From: Motacilla alba alba | Taxonomy: Eukaryota; Chordata; Aves; Passeriformes; Motacillidae | Direction: 5' to 3' | NCBI RefSeq assembly: GCF_015832195.1 | Contig: NC_052046.1 | Coordinates: 35,678,911-35,742,910, forward strand | DNA: 64,000 bases | Part shown: piece by piece, positions 31,701 to 46,031 of the stretch | Numbering within the stretch: position 1 is the first letter of the stretch | Layout: each line of letters begins with the position of its first letter | Program-made: the position numbers and the translations under genes | Notes under the pieces: generated by a model | The model's database searches: none | Seen by the model: the letters and a program-made list of their open reading frames with translations, nothing else | Told to the model about the DNA's origin: nothing

Positions 31701-34700
31701 TGGCAGCTGAGATACAGTGCTTCTGAAGACATGGCTTGAGATGCCTCAGGCCCGTGGTGTGACACAACCGCATAAATTAAATAGCTTTTGTTGGTAATTC
31801 CTAAAGGAGTTTTATTTTTTAATTCAGCTGTCAAAATCCAGTTCTCAAATGATGAATCTCTTTAACATGGTGGTGGTTTTCTTATCTTTGCTCATTAACC
31901 ACTAGGCTTGTTTTATTTCTTCTTTTTCTCCTGCTGTCACTCTCTATATGCAGTGAGTCAGGAATCCAGGATTCCTACTGGATCGCCAGAGAAGTTGCAT
32001 CACCCCACCCTGTGCTGTGCACAGTAGTATATACTCTTTGCTGCAAAGAATTTATATGTATGTCATCAAGGCAAGCAATGACAAGAAAAGGGGGGGAGGG
32101 ACCAGAAGCCTAGAGCCTAGGTTTTCCAAGCCTGAGTGATCTCTCGAGTAGATAAGTAAGTCTATAATCAACTGGTGGACTCAAATTGTAGCATAGATCT
32201 TTAACACCAGAAGAAGCATTTGTTGTCTACAAACAGATACGAGAGAGAGAGAAAGCATTCCAGCTCAGACCCTGACACCTTTGATTGTAGCTCAGGGAAA
32301 ATGTCCTAAGTAGTGGAGTTATTGCTGGGCTATTTAAAGAACTTTTTGTTTGTAGGAAACCCACTTGGGAAACAGGAACTTGCCTGCAGAACCTTAACTG
32401 TACAAAGTATGAATAGACAGATATTCCATGTAATCGTGGATTACTGGCAATACGTAAACATATGGTAAGGGAGCATGTAACATGCATGTCAAATAAAAGA
32501 CCAGGGAAAATGACTTATAATTAAATCTTGGAGCCCTAGGCTTATATTAGAAGTTTTCAATTCAGTTTTAATCTTGTGCATTTTTAAAAACATACTTAGA
32601 AAACTGTAAGTACTGTTTCCTGGTATGAGTCCATCTTTTGCCTCATTTCTGCTCTTTCTATGTGAGGGTACTCATTAATCAGGACAGTGAATTTCACAGA
32701 AGTTATCCTCCCAAGAATCCACATTGCAATCAGGATGTGGGCAGGCAGTCTGGTTTGCAAGAAGATGTTCTTCTGTAGATCCATTAGATAAAGGAGCAGT
32801 CTTAGTAACCCAGTAAAGATTTGATGAGACTTTCAGTTGAAGACAAAGATCTTAGTTCCAAAAGAATAGAAGGGCAATATGAAATACTACTAAATTACAT
32901 CAACAGGTGAAGGGTTTCTTGACTTGTCTGATGACCTCTGAGCTTTGTGACTTGGCACACCTGGGATAAGCCCAGATAGGCAAAAGGTTCCTAAATTTAG
33001 AAATGCATTCCAGGCATCAGTTGCTGCAAAGCAACAATGTGACACCAGCAGAATGGGGCATGTAAATATCGTCCTGCTTGCAGCACCCAGGTGGGGAAAC
33101 CAAAGTAGTCTGTCCACCCTCCAAATGTCATTCCAGAGGGGTTATATGGGGGTAGCCATTGATTTGGTCCTGCAAGGACAGCGCAGCTCACTGTCAGAAA
33201 TTACACCCCGCAATAAGACATCACTTCTGTTGTGGGGAAGTGGTTCGTATTTATTAAACTGGCAGTCCAGTTTTGATGCCATAAGATTTTCAGCTGAGAA
33301 AATAAATAAAAGGCAAAATAACATCATTCTGACTTTAGGAAATGTTGCAGCAGGAGAAAACACTGAAGATACCACAGGATTTACATGTGTACCCTGTTTA
33401 TGCCCCAGAACATGCAAGGGAAATACCTCATGCCTTTGAGCCCTTACCCCACTGGTATCACCTTTTTGGGGAGAGCTGTGGAGAACTGCAGGGTGTCACT
33501 ATGCCAGGGACATGATGACCCTCAGCTCTGTTTTCTTTTGTGAAATTACTGTACTTTCACTTAAGCCCAATCTAAAATTTCCTGCCTGCCAAAGGCTGGA
33601 AGTAACCACCACATCAGATGTAACTTGTTATGTCACACATATGGTCATTGAAAGCCCAGTTTTAAGGCTATGGGCAATGTTTTGTAATCTTCCAGGCAGG
33701 GAGCAGTGGTCAACTCTCCCTTTATCATCTTTTAGACAAATAATTTCAGGAGCAACCACCCTACATTTAAAACCCCCATGTCATTCTCTGCTCTTTGCTA
33801 CTTAAAAACAGCTTTACAAATGTGAATCATTGATTATATTGATGCCGTGTCACAGAAAAATCATCCTATTTTCCTAGACCTGTTAGGGCTATTGGGGAGA
33901 TTCTTTCATGCATGTGTAGCATCAGAGGTCCGGTGAAGAGTCCAGCTTGGTCTGGACAGCAGTTGTTGAAAACAGTGTAGATTCCCTGGAAGAATGAATT
34001 GAAAACAGGTTTCAGTAATTGAAGTCTTCTTTGCATAAACAAGTTTTGAGAACTTGTTTTCTTCTTACCAGCTATTTTTTTCCTAAATGTTTGTAGTACA
34101 TTGTTTCTACCTAGAAACCTTCAATTATCAGGGATTGGTACAGTCAAAATGATACCACTTAAGGCAATACAGAACCTCAGGCGCAGCAGAGAGGCACTGT
34201 GTTACACTGGTTAATTAAATGCTTTTATTTAAAATTTACAGTGCACGAACAGAAAATATGACCAAATCAGACCAATGTCCACCATGTAAACTCTTCATCC
34301 ATGGCTCAACTTTTTCCTCTCTACAGAATGGGAATGTAACAGCTACCAAATACTTTGCTAACCAGCAAACAATTAGCAGAACACATGAGGGCCACATCCT
34401 GATGTCCTGGCTTACAGTGTCCAAGGCTACTCTGGATCCCAGGACCGAACAGATTTCTTGCCCGCAGTATAAGTTGCTACACATTACTTTTTGCAAGGCT
34501 GCTATTGCATTGCATTTTGTAGGTACTTGTTCCACTCCTCAAGCATTTAAAAGAAGAAAGGAGAATGGAACATCCACAATTGCTCCCTCTTGAATGCAGA
34601 TGGAGGCCGGGAGAATGCACTGTGGTTCTTTATGACTTTCAGTTAAGTGAAAACTACTGCCTAAAAGGGGTGTGTGACAAATGAAGACATTTAATGAACA

Positions 34701-37700
34701 AAATGACTCTTACAGGTGGCTCCTTGGAGGAGCTGTGCTTTGTCAGGCCCTCCACCAAACACCAGAAGAATTCCCTTGGTCACCAGGTTGGCTTTATGTG
34801 GCACTGCAGTGCTGTTGGGTTTGCACAAATTTGCTTACTTCAGTGGAGCTGTTCTTGACTTGCCTCAATTGCAAACAAGAAAATATAGCTTTTCTTTTGG
34901 ACAATTACCAGAACAACAACGGCTGTGAAACATGACTCAAGCAAAGCAGGGTATCTGATATTCCTTCCTTATTTCTAGGGCTTATTTTGTCATCTGAAAT
35001 GCCTGTAGGGCAAAGTTGCAAAATTACCTATCGTGCAAATGTCATTTTTCTTGTTAAGAGTGCTGGTATTTAATAATTTCCCAGCTTCATTAGGGGCTTG
35101 TCTAACCACTTACTGCATCAGTACAGACTGCATCGTACTGGCATCTTGAATAAGATGAGTAATGCATTGATATTTTTCCATCTTAGCAGCCCTGCTGAGC
35201 CACCTCATCTCCCAAAAGAGAAGACATTTGAAAAACCTGATGCAATGACCCAGGATTCTTTCCTCATTAGTCTTTGCTTTACCTGCTGCTGAGCAGAAAA
35301 GGATTCCGTGCAATAAGGGAAAGAATACTGATAGCTTGTGTTTGGTTAGAGAAGAGGTAGATTGTCATTAGTGAGCTCTGACTACAGTGCTTGTTGCTTT
35401 GTTAGATATATAGACATCTGAAAGTACTGTGCATGAACAAAACTGAAATTGGATTGCAAGTGGGCATTCAAATTCCTTTCTCTAAATATAAATAATCTTC
35501 ATTCAAAAGACAGTCATTATGGAGGTGACACATACTATGGATATCTGAAATTTTTCATTCAAAAATTAAATATGTGACTTTTTGTTGGCACGAAAATTAT
35601 ATAGAGAGATTCTCAGAAGCTGTAGTAGCCTGTAATACACTGATTTTGCCCCTAGATATTTGGGACAAATTAACTATAACGCAAATATATGTTGGAATTA
35701 TGTGATTTTTTTTTGCCATTGAAGCTTTTCTAGATAGTAACTAGACACAAGAACAGGACATGGAACATCTTAGTTTTACCTAATTTTCTTGCTTTATGAT
35801 TTTACTGGTGAAAAGTTCATGCTGTTCTATGTACTGAGAACAATTTGTGGTGCTGAATATTTACGAAGGAATGATTTTTTTCATCTGAACCACATGTATT
35901 TTGAAAATGGTCCCATCTTATGTAATTCTTTGAAGGATTTTCTTTCCTTCATAGGAAAGTGTCTTCCAAACAAATAGTAGTGTTTTGTGTCTACCATGGG
36001 AGGAATGCTGTCTGGGAAATAGCCCAGAGTGTACAGAATGTGTCAATGTGTCTGTTTGCCCCAGGGATGCTAAATCATGTATTTGTGAGAGTATTCTGAG
36101 AGGGTGTGCATAATGAGGTGTTTAAAAAATCCATTTTCTCCAGCTTTTCCTGGAGAACAAGAGTCCAGTTTTTGCTGGATGAAAACTTTAATAAAGAACT
36201 GGGAACCATGTTCCCCAGAGAAGATAGCTTCCCAAGGAGAATCCAGGTGAAGCGATAAAGCATCATCTTCAAAATCACCAAAAGTACTCCAGCAGCTATC
36301 ACTGCTGTTCAGTTAATTTTACCTTTTTTTAAATAAAGTAGCTCGTCTCTAGTGGTTAGCTGTACTTCTCAGTTCATAGAGCATATATTGTTTGTGAGAA
36401 ATATTAGCCTAAAGACCATGCACCAGTTATTCATTTGGTGATAAAATATTAATTGTGCCTCTTCTCCCCCATCAGCTAGAACAAATGAAAGGAAGGGAAG
36501 CCAACACAGAGACATTCCTTTTCTGCTGCAGTTAGATGGACTTTGTTGGTAGGATGACTAGTAAGGATTTAAAGCTGTCATGGCTATTAGAGTTGCTGGA
36601 GTTTAACAGCTCCCACAGCCTTCTTTCTCTTAAATACTATTCATCTCTATCTTTTCCTCCTGCCAAGCCTCTAGTTTTATTTAATTGTTTTATTCTTGAG
36701 AGTTTGGTAACTTCTTCAGTGTGGCAAAGGGTTTCCAGGAAACAACAATTTTCTGCAGATTCCTCTCCTGTCACATCTCAGTAAAGTGACCTGCCTTATA
36801 GACAGTCTTCAAGGCAGGCAGCCAAATTTATAGGCAACATTTGGGCTCCTGCTCTTCTCTTTTGTCACCAAATTCCCTTTTAACTCTGAACAGCAACATG
36901 ACGTCTCCATGATGAAACCCTCCTTTTCCTCTGCACTCATCAGTGGTATGGTCCGCACTACCTGGTTCTCTCTAAGGCAGCAACAGGAATGCTCTTGCCA
37001 CTCCAGCACACAGGGAGCTGGGGAGTACCAGAAACTTTTCCAGGCTTTAGCCCTAGTTTCTTTGCCTCCTTTCATCCCAGGGGGTGCAAATGGGAGGATT
37101 TACAAACCCACACACAGGAGTTTTACCCAGTGGTATCACAGACCTCTGTCAGCTGTGCCATCCATGCTCCCTGAGCAAGGGCCTTGATGGTCCTCAAGTA
37201 TTGCTCAGCCTGTGTGACCAGGGCTGGAGAGGGTTAAACAACACAGGTCAATCCTACTAACCCAGAAACAATAGGTTATAACGTGATGATGTCATTATTT
37301 CATTCCAGACAGAATCAGGAAATGTCAGAATTATACCTTCTGTTTCTGCGCAGGTTCTCCTCTGATTCTCACTACTTCTGCTCCCTGCTTCTCTCTTTTT
37401 CCTCATTATCCTCCTAGGAAGATGATTTTTGAATTAAGTGGGAGGGTAGACTTGCAGAAGAGAGGGATAATCTTTGTTCTTTTTGTCCCACATTGATTAT
37501 CATTCTTGTAACTTCACTGTTTGCTTATCTAAAAAGAAGCTGTGATTTGACTGAGGGAAGAATAGCTTTTGCATATTATTTTCTCCTAACCAAGAGCATA
37601 TACATTACCCTAATGATACTGGAAAAATTCTAAGACTCAATCACCACTCTCAGATTCATTTAACTAGTAGCATCCCCTGACAGGTTCAGCAGAAGAAACA

Positions 37701-38174
37701 CAAGAAGAGCAAGTAATTAAAAAACTATGCTTATTTTAAAAAGGGTATTAATCACGTTAACCTCTTTCTGCACAGGGAAACAAACCTTTGGAGCATAAAT
37801 ACTTCTTCCAGCTAACTGTTCAGAATGAGAAACTTCTGCAGAGTGGTTAGTCCATGGTGAGACCCCACAAAATCAAAAGGCTGGGGACTAGGATGACTAT
37901 GAAATTACGAAGTTTGTGACTTACAAATGGAAAAGTAAATTTAAAATAATGGATTTGGGGTAGGCAGATTTCAATAAACTCGAGATTTCATAACTGAAAG
38001 CTTTGATGGCTAGTGGAGTTACACAGAGTGAATGACCATAAAAGCACAAACTGGCCAGGGAAAACATAGGAGGCAGAGGACCAGACTCACTATACTAAAT
38101 CACTGGCTTTTCCCTGGCATTATGTAAAGACAAAAGGTCACAGAAAATGGAAATCAGTTCAGATTGCTAAGCAT
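28722..38174. other. PALM2: PALM2 large intron, middle part
   Basis: AT-rich intron with no supported exon. Noted within it are a GT-rich patch (28960-28977), a purine-rich patch (30272-30303) and the perfect inverted repeat listed at 30968-30998. A GC-richer stretch at about 29140-29480 contains an octamer-like site. Nothing else was recognised. Confidence 0.55.
30968..30998. repeat. Perfect 14-bp inverted repeat with 3-nt loop
   Basis: ATTGTAAATGGTCT, then gaa, then AGACCATTTACAAT. The arms are exactly complementary. It would form a tight hairpin in RNA or a cruciform in DNA. It is too short for a microRNA precursor and I see no repeat family around it. Confidence 0.9.
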
Positions 38175-40105
38175 AGCTTGAAAGAGTTGCAAAAGCAGGT
38201 GAGGACAAAAGCCAAAAAGGCAGAGGCGTAATGTGATGTGTACCGTAACAGGAAATTATTTTGTGGTAGTGTTACTGGTAGGGAGAAAGCAAAGGAAAAT
38301 GCTTATCTCCTATTTCAGAGAGGAGAGATGGTAGATGACACTAAGAGTCTTGTTTTGTTCTTCAGTCTTCACTGAAGGTGTGCTGGAACTGGGCAAGAAG
38401 CACAGTTTCACCAGGTACACATCTGGAGCAGAATCAGGAAAAACAAGTTGAAGATACTGAGGCAAATCAAACTGATCAGATCATCTGAGTGTGGTGAGAT
38501 CCATTCCCAAACTGGACATCTGGCTGAAACCATCTCAGAGTCCAGTCCCTTTGAGATCTTGAAAGGAGATGTTCATAGGAAAAGCAAATGCCATGCTTAA
38601 CTTTACCAAGGGGGCAGAGAAAAGAGGCGTTAAGGGATACCAATCTAATTGCAATCCTTAGCAGAGTACATGTGGTTGTCTCAGAGAATACACAGTGATT
38701 CATAAACAACTTGAATTTATGAAATAAGGCCTGCCAAGGTACTCAGCTTCCTTGACAGGCACCTAGCAGACCATGTCACCTGAGGATGCCATTTACGTAA
38801 CAGTAAGGGAAGTTTGATACTTTTATAATTCAGTGGGTAGAAATATGATTTGGACAAAACTTGTCTAAGACAGAGACAATACTGGTAAGAAACTGTTATG
38901 TCAAAATTGAAGGGAAAAGTTTTGATGGACTCTATGCTGGTTCTTAGACTATTTCATCTTCTTATAATACTATAGGTGATGAGACGGTTTATGAGTAGAT
39001 GCTCTGTTTATTAAACTTGAGGACAACATCAAATGTAGGGGTGTATGGTGAAGAACAGTATGGTAATTGCAAATCAGAGATGATCCTAAAATGCAATAGA
39101 AGGAAGTTGCAAAATTTTACCTTTGGGCAGGCTTAGCCAACTGTACAGAGAGCCAACTGTGGCTGTCAGCCCATTTCTCTCGAAAGCATGTGGGAACTAG
39201 ATGGACATGAGTCAAGGATTTTGGGCTGGAAAGACGTTTTGGTATGTAGATAATGTTTTGGTATGAAACATAAAAGGATACTCTCCTGATCACTAGCAAG
39301 GCCTCACTTGGATTAATGGGCAGTTGAAAATACAATTTTACTGAAAGTACAGTTCAGACTACCAGAAAATCAGGAGGAGAAGATGGAAGTGGTTGGGGTA
39401 TATGGTCTGCAAGGAAAGAGTGCTCAGTCTAATGCAGAGAGTAGGTCTTCAAAAATTTCATCAGCCACTGCAATGGGAAGGAATAACGGGTTCTTTGTAT
39501 TCATGGTAGAAGGGACAACAACTACTGAAATTAAGTATTGGCAATGGAAATTCATTAGACAAATCCTTCCAGCAATCAGGACAGTGAAGCACTGGAGAGG
39601 CCATGGAGGGCCCATCATTTAAGGTCTGTGAGATGAGGTCAGAGATAATCAACAGAAGCAGTGTTAGTTCAGCCAACAGAGTCTGCAGTCAAGGACCTTG
39701 CTGGACCCTTCCCCCTAGGCCACTGGGGTTCAGCACTTGCTTTCAGCCAGTCAGAGACTTATCTTCCTCTTTCTGATAACAAAGATCCACAACTTGCAGA
39801 ACAAAACTATTTTGGAAAAAGAAAGTTGAACAGGGATGTGATAATGTCTTCAAATAGTTTGAAAATAGCTATAAAGATGAGGGAAATAAATTTCAAGCAA
39901 AAGAGAAATGCAATTAAAATGCCAGAAGGCCAGACCTTTAAGAAAATAATCAAGTATTTCTCCTGCAGACCTTTTTTCAAGAGTGAGCATGTTGAAGCAC
40001 TGGAGTAGATTGTCAACTGCTACAGGGGATCTCTGTTCCTGGACAGTTTTAGGATGAAGCTTGACCAGTTTGTTGGGATACTTGATGTAAGAGGGAGGGC
40101 TGCGC
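38175..40105 (+). mobile_element. Ancient, decayed CR1/L3-like LINE copy (ORF2 region to near 3' end)
   Basis: The + strand shows, in order, fragments that match the general plan of CR1/L3 ORF2. About 38190-38240 (caggtgaggacaaaagcc, aaaaaggcagaggcg) resembles the endonuclease-RT linker. About 38351-38378 reads tcttcagtcttcactgaagg, the FFSVFTEG-like start of the RT region. About 38575-38640 resembles the KANV.P.FKKG…GNY segment. About 39010-39170 resembles the removed-coordinates segment with accaaa-tggg-type text and tttgggcaggcttagcc. About 39965-40100 resembles the 3' ORF end (ctggagtagattgtcaactg, ctctgttcctggacag, gatgaagcttgaccag). The copy is riddled with stops, frameshifts and gaps, so it is very old. 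The match is by eye to remembered family patterns; limits are approximate. Confidence 0.7.
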
Positions 40106-43100
40106 TATTTTACTGTTTCTGTAATTCTCTTGGAGAAGGGAAGTACTAAGTATATATGGAAATGAAACAGAGAAGTGAGATTAGAAACTGCTTTTCACTA
40201 GACCAAATGACAGATTGTGAAACTCAAACCAAGAAATTTAAAATGTGGGTATGGGGGAACGCCAAATTTTTTGCATTATGAACAGTCATCTTGTTGCACT
40301 TGTAAACACATACAGTGGTGTATTTTGGAAAATACCGTGTAGAGTCCCCAGAGATTCACAGACTAAGTTAGTGCTTGGGACAGGCTGTTGGCTCTTGCAA
40401 TGTGTGACAAAGCCAGCTTCTTGCATTTTAGGTAAGGAAGAAACTTTCCTATATGCAAGTCAACACTGAATTTTTGGTCTGTTTCCATGAAATATCTAGA
40501 AACAGCTAATGCCAGGCACAGAACTGGATGGACTACCATTGCAATGCAGCCAGCTAGTTCCCGGTACAACTGCTTGAAATCATTAAGGAGTTTTCTTTCC
40601 ACTCCCCCTCTTCTCGCTAGCTGGCAAAATATTTCTGTGTTGGAGTCACTTGTTTCAGAGTTCTTTTTTGAAGGCATAAATATATCTTCTGGTTTGAATT
40701 CAGAGTTTCAGTTTTGCTCTCCAAATAATTTAACATTGTTTCACAAGTCTGAAATAGTCCCTGGATTTTTATGCTTTGTCATTAGAGTCAGAATAGACAT
40801 CTGTGAAGAGGAACAAAAGGCATAAATTTTAGATTCTGCACACCCTAGAAAACACGATTATGAGAAGCTGAAGCTATGAAAGAAGCTGTAGCATAAAGTG
40901 ATGATTTGAATGGCTCATAACTAGAAATTTCTATCATAGACAAAATTCTGAGACTAAAATTTCAGCACTGCCTGAAAAACAGAGAAAAAATATGTTTATC
41001 AAAATATCATGAAAGAGAGGAATTAATATTGTTTGTCTGACCTCCTGGAAACATTTATTTTGATAAGACTAAAATATTCCAACTCTGACACTGTAACACT
41101 TTTATCTGTTTTTATCTGTTAAATGGTAATATAAAAAGCAAATATTTCTGCTTCATGGAAACAAAATATTGAGATAACTTCCTGTCAGATTATCATGGAA
41201 TAGATAAATTCCTGTAAATATTATATATTTAATTAAGTCAGTGTTCTCCAAAGGAGTAATACTTCTCAGAGAAATAATCAACCATACGCCATAATTTTTG
41301 ATTGTCCTTTAACCCCCACAAATGTCAAAATGGTATATACTTCTAAGCAAAGACAGAAAAAGAATCTATCATTGGAGAAATAAAAAGTCATTCTAAGGGG
41401 GAAACAAAACAACTACTCAATACTGCATATAAATGCCTCATAATTGCTTAACAGTTATTTACCACATTGTATCTACAAGGAGAATCAAACATATACATTT
41501 TCTGTCACAGCAGTTGCTCAATACAAATGGGTCTTAAGAGTATTGTACTTCTCTTCAGTGGTTTGTTATATCTCTTTATTTCAAATCTTCCAGATTTCTG
41601 CTAATAATTGCCAAAAGCATCTTACACTCTCTGCTATTGATACAGCATGTTAAACATCCAAGGCAACAGGGAACTTATTAAGCTACCTTCCAAACCTATA
41701 AGATATCACTAATCTTGTAACAGGGAACCTGTGGTTCCCTTCCTTCACCCTGCTTTGTTCTGTCACAGCAGCCCTGCCGCAGCACCCTGCTGTACCCATC
41801 CTCTACACGTGCAGCACCGGGTGGTCCTGCCCTGGAGCCCTTCATTGGTAGAGAAAGCACAACCACCTCGTGGAAAGGGACCCAGGAGGCATCAGTACTG
41901 GGGCCAGGAGGGGAGTCCTGCCCTCTCCCTGGTGTAGCTGTTGCCAGGGACCACAGGGCTTCTTAGCTGGTCTATTCCCTCTCCTTTTAGCAATAGTGTA
42001 GCTGTGATGATCCCATCAATCATCAGTTGCAGCATGGAGATGTGAAGATGCCTTCTCTGCTCCTGTTCCTTCTTGCCCTTATTCATCCTCTCACTAGGCT
42101 GCCTTCCAGTTTCCAAACACGTGTTTGGCATTCCCAGCTTGGTATTGTGATAGTACTGTGGTCTCCAGAAGTACACAGGATCACTCAGCAGCCACTCAAG
42201 CATGGCAAGGCTTTCTTCCTCCAGAGAAGTCATTCTTCATTGGATTGGTCTTCAGCAATGAGTTCTGCCTCCTGTTCTGTCCTGTCTCAAAAGCAGAACA
42301 TAGAATAGCTCTCCTGCCATGTTTCATGTTAAGCATGAGGAGAAGCAGTGTAAGAATATGTAGTGTCCCAGACAGGAAAAGAGGACGTGCTGATTTTCAA
42401 GCTTGTGTCCCACACTCTGCGCTGCCAGCAGGTGAAAAGAATGGCATTGTGCTGGGATGGATCTTCTCTAGAGGCTCCCATCCTAAGTGTTATCAGGTCA
42501 CCTTTCCTGTACCACTGCCTGACTCCCTCTTATATGCCATTGTTTATTTCTGCACAGTGCTTTTCTATCTAAATGCATCATTCTCCATCCCTGCTCATTT
42601 CAAGTCAAGAATAACAAAATCCTAGAGCATTTCTTGTATGAAATACCAGGTTTCTCACTACAGCCCCTTCTGTGGACATGTGGAAAGAGCTAGCATCAGC
42701 CTGACTGCTTCCCAATGGAAATGTAATCATAAGGTCAAAGTTTATGTTTTTTGCATTATTTTTTTAGTTTGGTGTTTGTTTTTTTTTTAACACGAGACAC
42801 TGAACTGTCCAAAATAGCAACAGTTAACTAAAATATAGAGTCTTATATGACCGAGTTTTCATGAAATAATGTCAAGATCCCATCCCAGAGAGTGGACAGC
42901 TGTTTACAGCCATTAGGAATTATCCCTGGGAAAGCTCAATTTTACCACAGAATATTACTTTTACATCCCTCTCTTCCTCAGCCAGAACTGGAAATAGGCT
43001 GTATATTTTATCTATTTTTGAATGTGGGACACATGGGTCAGCTACTGGTCAGTGTGGCGTGGGAAAGGCTGCAATGATGTGCTGAGCATCCGGACTCACC

Positions 43101-44333
43101 AAAAAACACTTCTGCTCCTTCCCTGAGGGAGAGTGCAGTGCCCTGCTGACACACCCCACTGCCTGGCAGCCGGCAGAGACCGCACCAGTGTGGAGTGCTG
43201 CATATGGCCCCAGGTCAAGAGGCAACGTCAGCACACTTTTGTGCCAGGCTTAAACATATTTCAAATTCATTTCTTAATTTAAAATGCTTTTAATGAGCCA
43301 AGACAACATGAGTAGTCCACAACTAAAACTGACTGTATTAAGGTACTTCCTTAAGCTATCCAGCTATCCTTCCTTAAGCTATTTCTTTAAAAACAGTGTA
43401 ACTATACTCAAGATAAAAGTCTGGTGGAAATCAGGAATCAGAATATCAACAAACATTGCACTGAAGTGTGTTCAGCAGAGCTGTTTTTGCCAGACCACTA
43501 GAAATGTGTTATATTTAATGTATCCCTTTAAATTTTCGTTCATAATAATTTCCTTCCATCAGCTGGGGAATCACCATGACCCCACTATGCATCAGCCCTG
43601 TAGCAGGGTTTCACATCGCCACTGTAACTTTCTTCTTAGTGTCTGTCTTAACACGAGCTCTCTGCCTGCTGTGCATCATATCTGGTGCTCTTGTCCCTCA
43701 CAGTCCAGGGCTGTCTCCTAGATGACTGTGACCACGGGAGAGTTAACTCCCAGGAGGCAGAGATTGCCAGCTCATAGGCTAACTCCCCATCTGGAACAGC
43801 TTCTTTCCTATTGTAACATTTACAGCTGGAAGGGTCATTGTCGTATTTCAGACTGTGTGATTAGCTTTGATGGGAGCTATCATAGCTTCTTTTTTACCAT
43901 AGGATACCAATGTATGATCTGTCTAGTTGTTTTTAAACCAAGGAGATGTAGGTGAGACCTGGAAGGACAACAGACACAAAAAATTGCCATTTTCATTGTA
44001 TTTTACATGGCATCATGTGAGAAGTCATCCCAGGTGAAGTTTTCCTGATGCCACACTCAGTGGAAATGTTTTAATTTTGTAACTTGCAGAAGTCATACGG
44101 ATAATCTGCTAGCTGGATAGTACAGACAGCTCTACTGACCTTGTCATGAATATTCACCTGCACCACAAAGTGAGGACTTAGTATCTTCTCTTCAGTTTGG
44201 TGAAACACAAAGGCAGCTGGCATCTCACTAAGATTACAGAAGATGCCATGAGTTTATCAAGTAATTTATATTTTCATATTTCCAAAGTATCCACAAAGAG
44301 GTGCTTCAGGGGAGGAACCAAAGGAAAGTGAAA

Positions 44334-44866
44334 CCATGGACTTTCTATTTTTGCCATATTTTAAAGGAAAATGTCTTCTTTGACAGGGAAACCTAATGTA
44401 TGCATGGTCTGCAGGAGAAAACTTTGGATGGATATGTGTTAAAGCTTATTTGTTGAATAGTGCAAATACATCCCCAAAGACCACATTTTACGCATCCTTT
44501 GTTTCTGGAGTGATAGCAAGATGGCTTGCATGTATTTATCTTGCAGTAAATAAAAGCAAAAGACGTAGTAAGAATACATCTTTATCTAGAATAAAAAAAT
44601 AATTTTCCTAAAATTACAGTAGCAATGCCAGAGAGGTCTGTATTCCTAAAATCTGCCACCAAGTTTTTATGTCCATATGTGCCCATGTATTGGGGCTTAG
44701 TGTCATTTGTATATGATAACAGTATCCCAGACAGTTATATTCAATAACTGTGAGCATTCAGCCTCCTAAAGAAGTGGAAAACTTTGTTCTGCCTAAGAAA
44801 CTGACAGATTGCCTGGAAGATTTTAATAAATAAAACCTTCTGAGTGAAAAAAAAAAAAAAAAAAAA
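44334..44866 (+). pseudogene. Possible processed retrocopy of an unidentified transcript, with poly(A) tail
   Basis: A run of 20 A at 44847-44866 is preceded by overlapping AATAAA signals at 44825-44830 and 44829-44834, the spacing seen at the 3' end of a polyadenylated mRNA. Sequence after the tail (aaagtgaaa, overlapping the tail, 44864-44872) is echoed upstream at 44325-44333, a candidate target duplication, although the A bases make it weak. Within the block are short frames (68 codons from 44396; a frame ending KKLTDCLEDFNK then taa at about 44831) with no family I recognise. The parent gene is unknown. It may instead be a chance A-tract next to an AT-rich motif. Confidence 0.35.
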
Positions 44867-45954
44867 GTGAAAGAAGAAGGAAATAATTTGAAAAAAAAAT
44901 CTGGATTTTATTTGCATGCAAATATTACTACTGTTATATCATAGTTTCCAGTCTTTAATCTTGAAACAAAATATATCTATCCTTCACTGAAATAATCCAA
45001 AAGCTGGCAATGTTTCAAAAGATACAATTTTTTGTGTTCTAGAAATGTTTGACTAGAACAGGAAGTACTAGAAAGTTGCTTTTATGTCACAAATGCTACC
45101 ATAATAACAAGGATATAACAGCAAATCTCTATGTGAGGAAAACCTCCATAAGACATTTTTGGTGCTTCCACATGTTGCCTTAGGTCTTGAAATATCAGCC
45201 TGATGTTATTTTAAAGAGTGACATAGCCTTTTTGTGTGAGTTGGCACACCAGAATGTCTCACGTCTGTATAACATGCTCCCTAGACTGAGGACACTGTAA
45301 GGAGCAGGAAATGAGAACTTTAATTCAAGTCAAGCCATTGTTTTCCATAATATTAAAAACAGTACAGCAAAATAATCTGCTAAATTAAATGGACAGAAAA
45401 ATATGGACTTTTTTTGGTCTCTGAGATGTTATATTTTAACATTTAACTTTACAGTTTCAAAATACCTTGTTTTTCTAAAAAATTATGGTAATTTTGGAAG
45501 TGAAAGTGCAGGGAACCATTATTTTAAAATAATAGACTCTATTAAATAAAACAAGCATTTTTAAGTGAACTATAGCTAAAAGCTGAATTTTGCCTCTCTC
45601 CTGAAAAGCTTTCTATTTTTTTATGCAATGCCCACTAGTTTCCTCCTGCCCTACGCACCAGCACTTGCCTGCATCTATTCCCTAGTACTCTGGTTTAGAC
45701 CTGGACACAGAAACCCAATGTTCAGGTTGGTCTGGTCTTTCCCCTGTAGGCTGAAATAATGAGTGCTGCCACATTCACTAACATTATACTCACGCATGCT
45801 GTTATATGGTTACAGCATTTGGGAATTTTTTTAAAATCTGGTGCCTAGAAAATTATTTCTGTCCTTAAATTAGCCCTTGAAAATACATCCTTCAGAATAT
45901 GCTACCCAAAGTCCACTTGATCAAAGAAAAGGAGAACAAAAATGAAAATGAATA

Positions 45955-46031
45955 CAAAACCAAAAAAAAAAAAAAAAAAAAAAACCCCAAAAAAACCAAA
46001 AAAAAAACCAAAAAAAAACCACAAACAAAAA
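45955..46031. repeat. A-rich low-complexity tract
   Basis: A runs of 6 to 23 bases separated by short C runs, giving a (CAAAAAAA)-like pattern. The K/P/T-rich and F-rich translations across it are artefacts of this composition. Confidence 0.95.

Noticed and set aside
42125..42625. 166-codon open frame overlapping other frames
   Set aside because: Three overlapping frames are open in the same stretch, none with family resemblance; a chance consequence of local composition.
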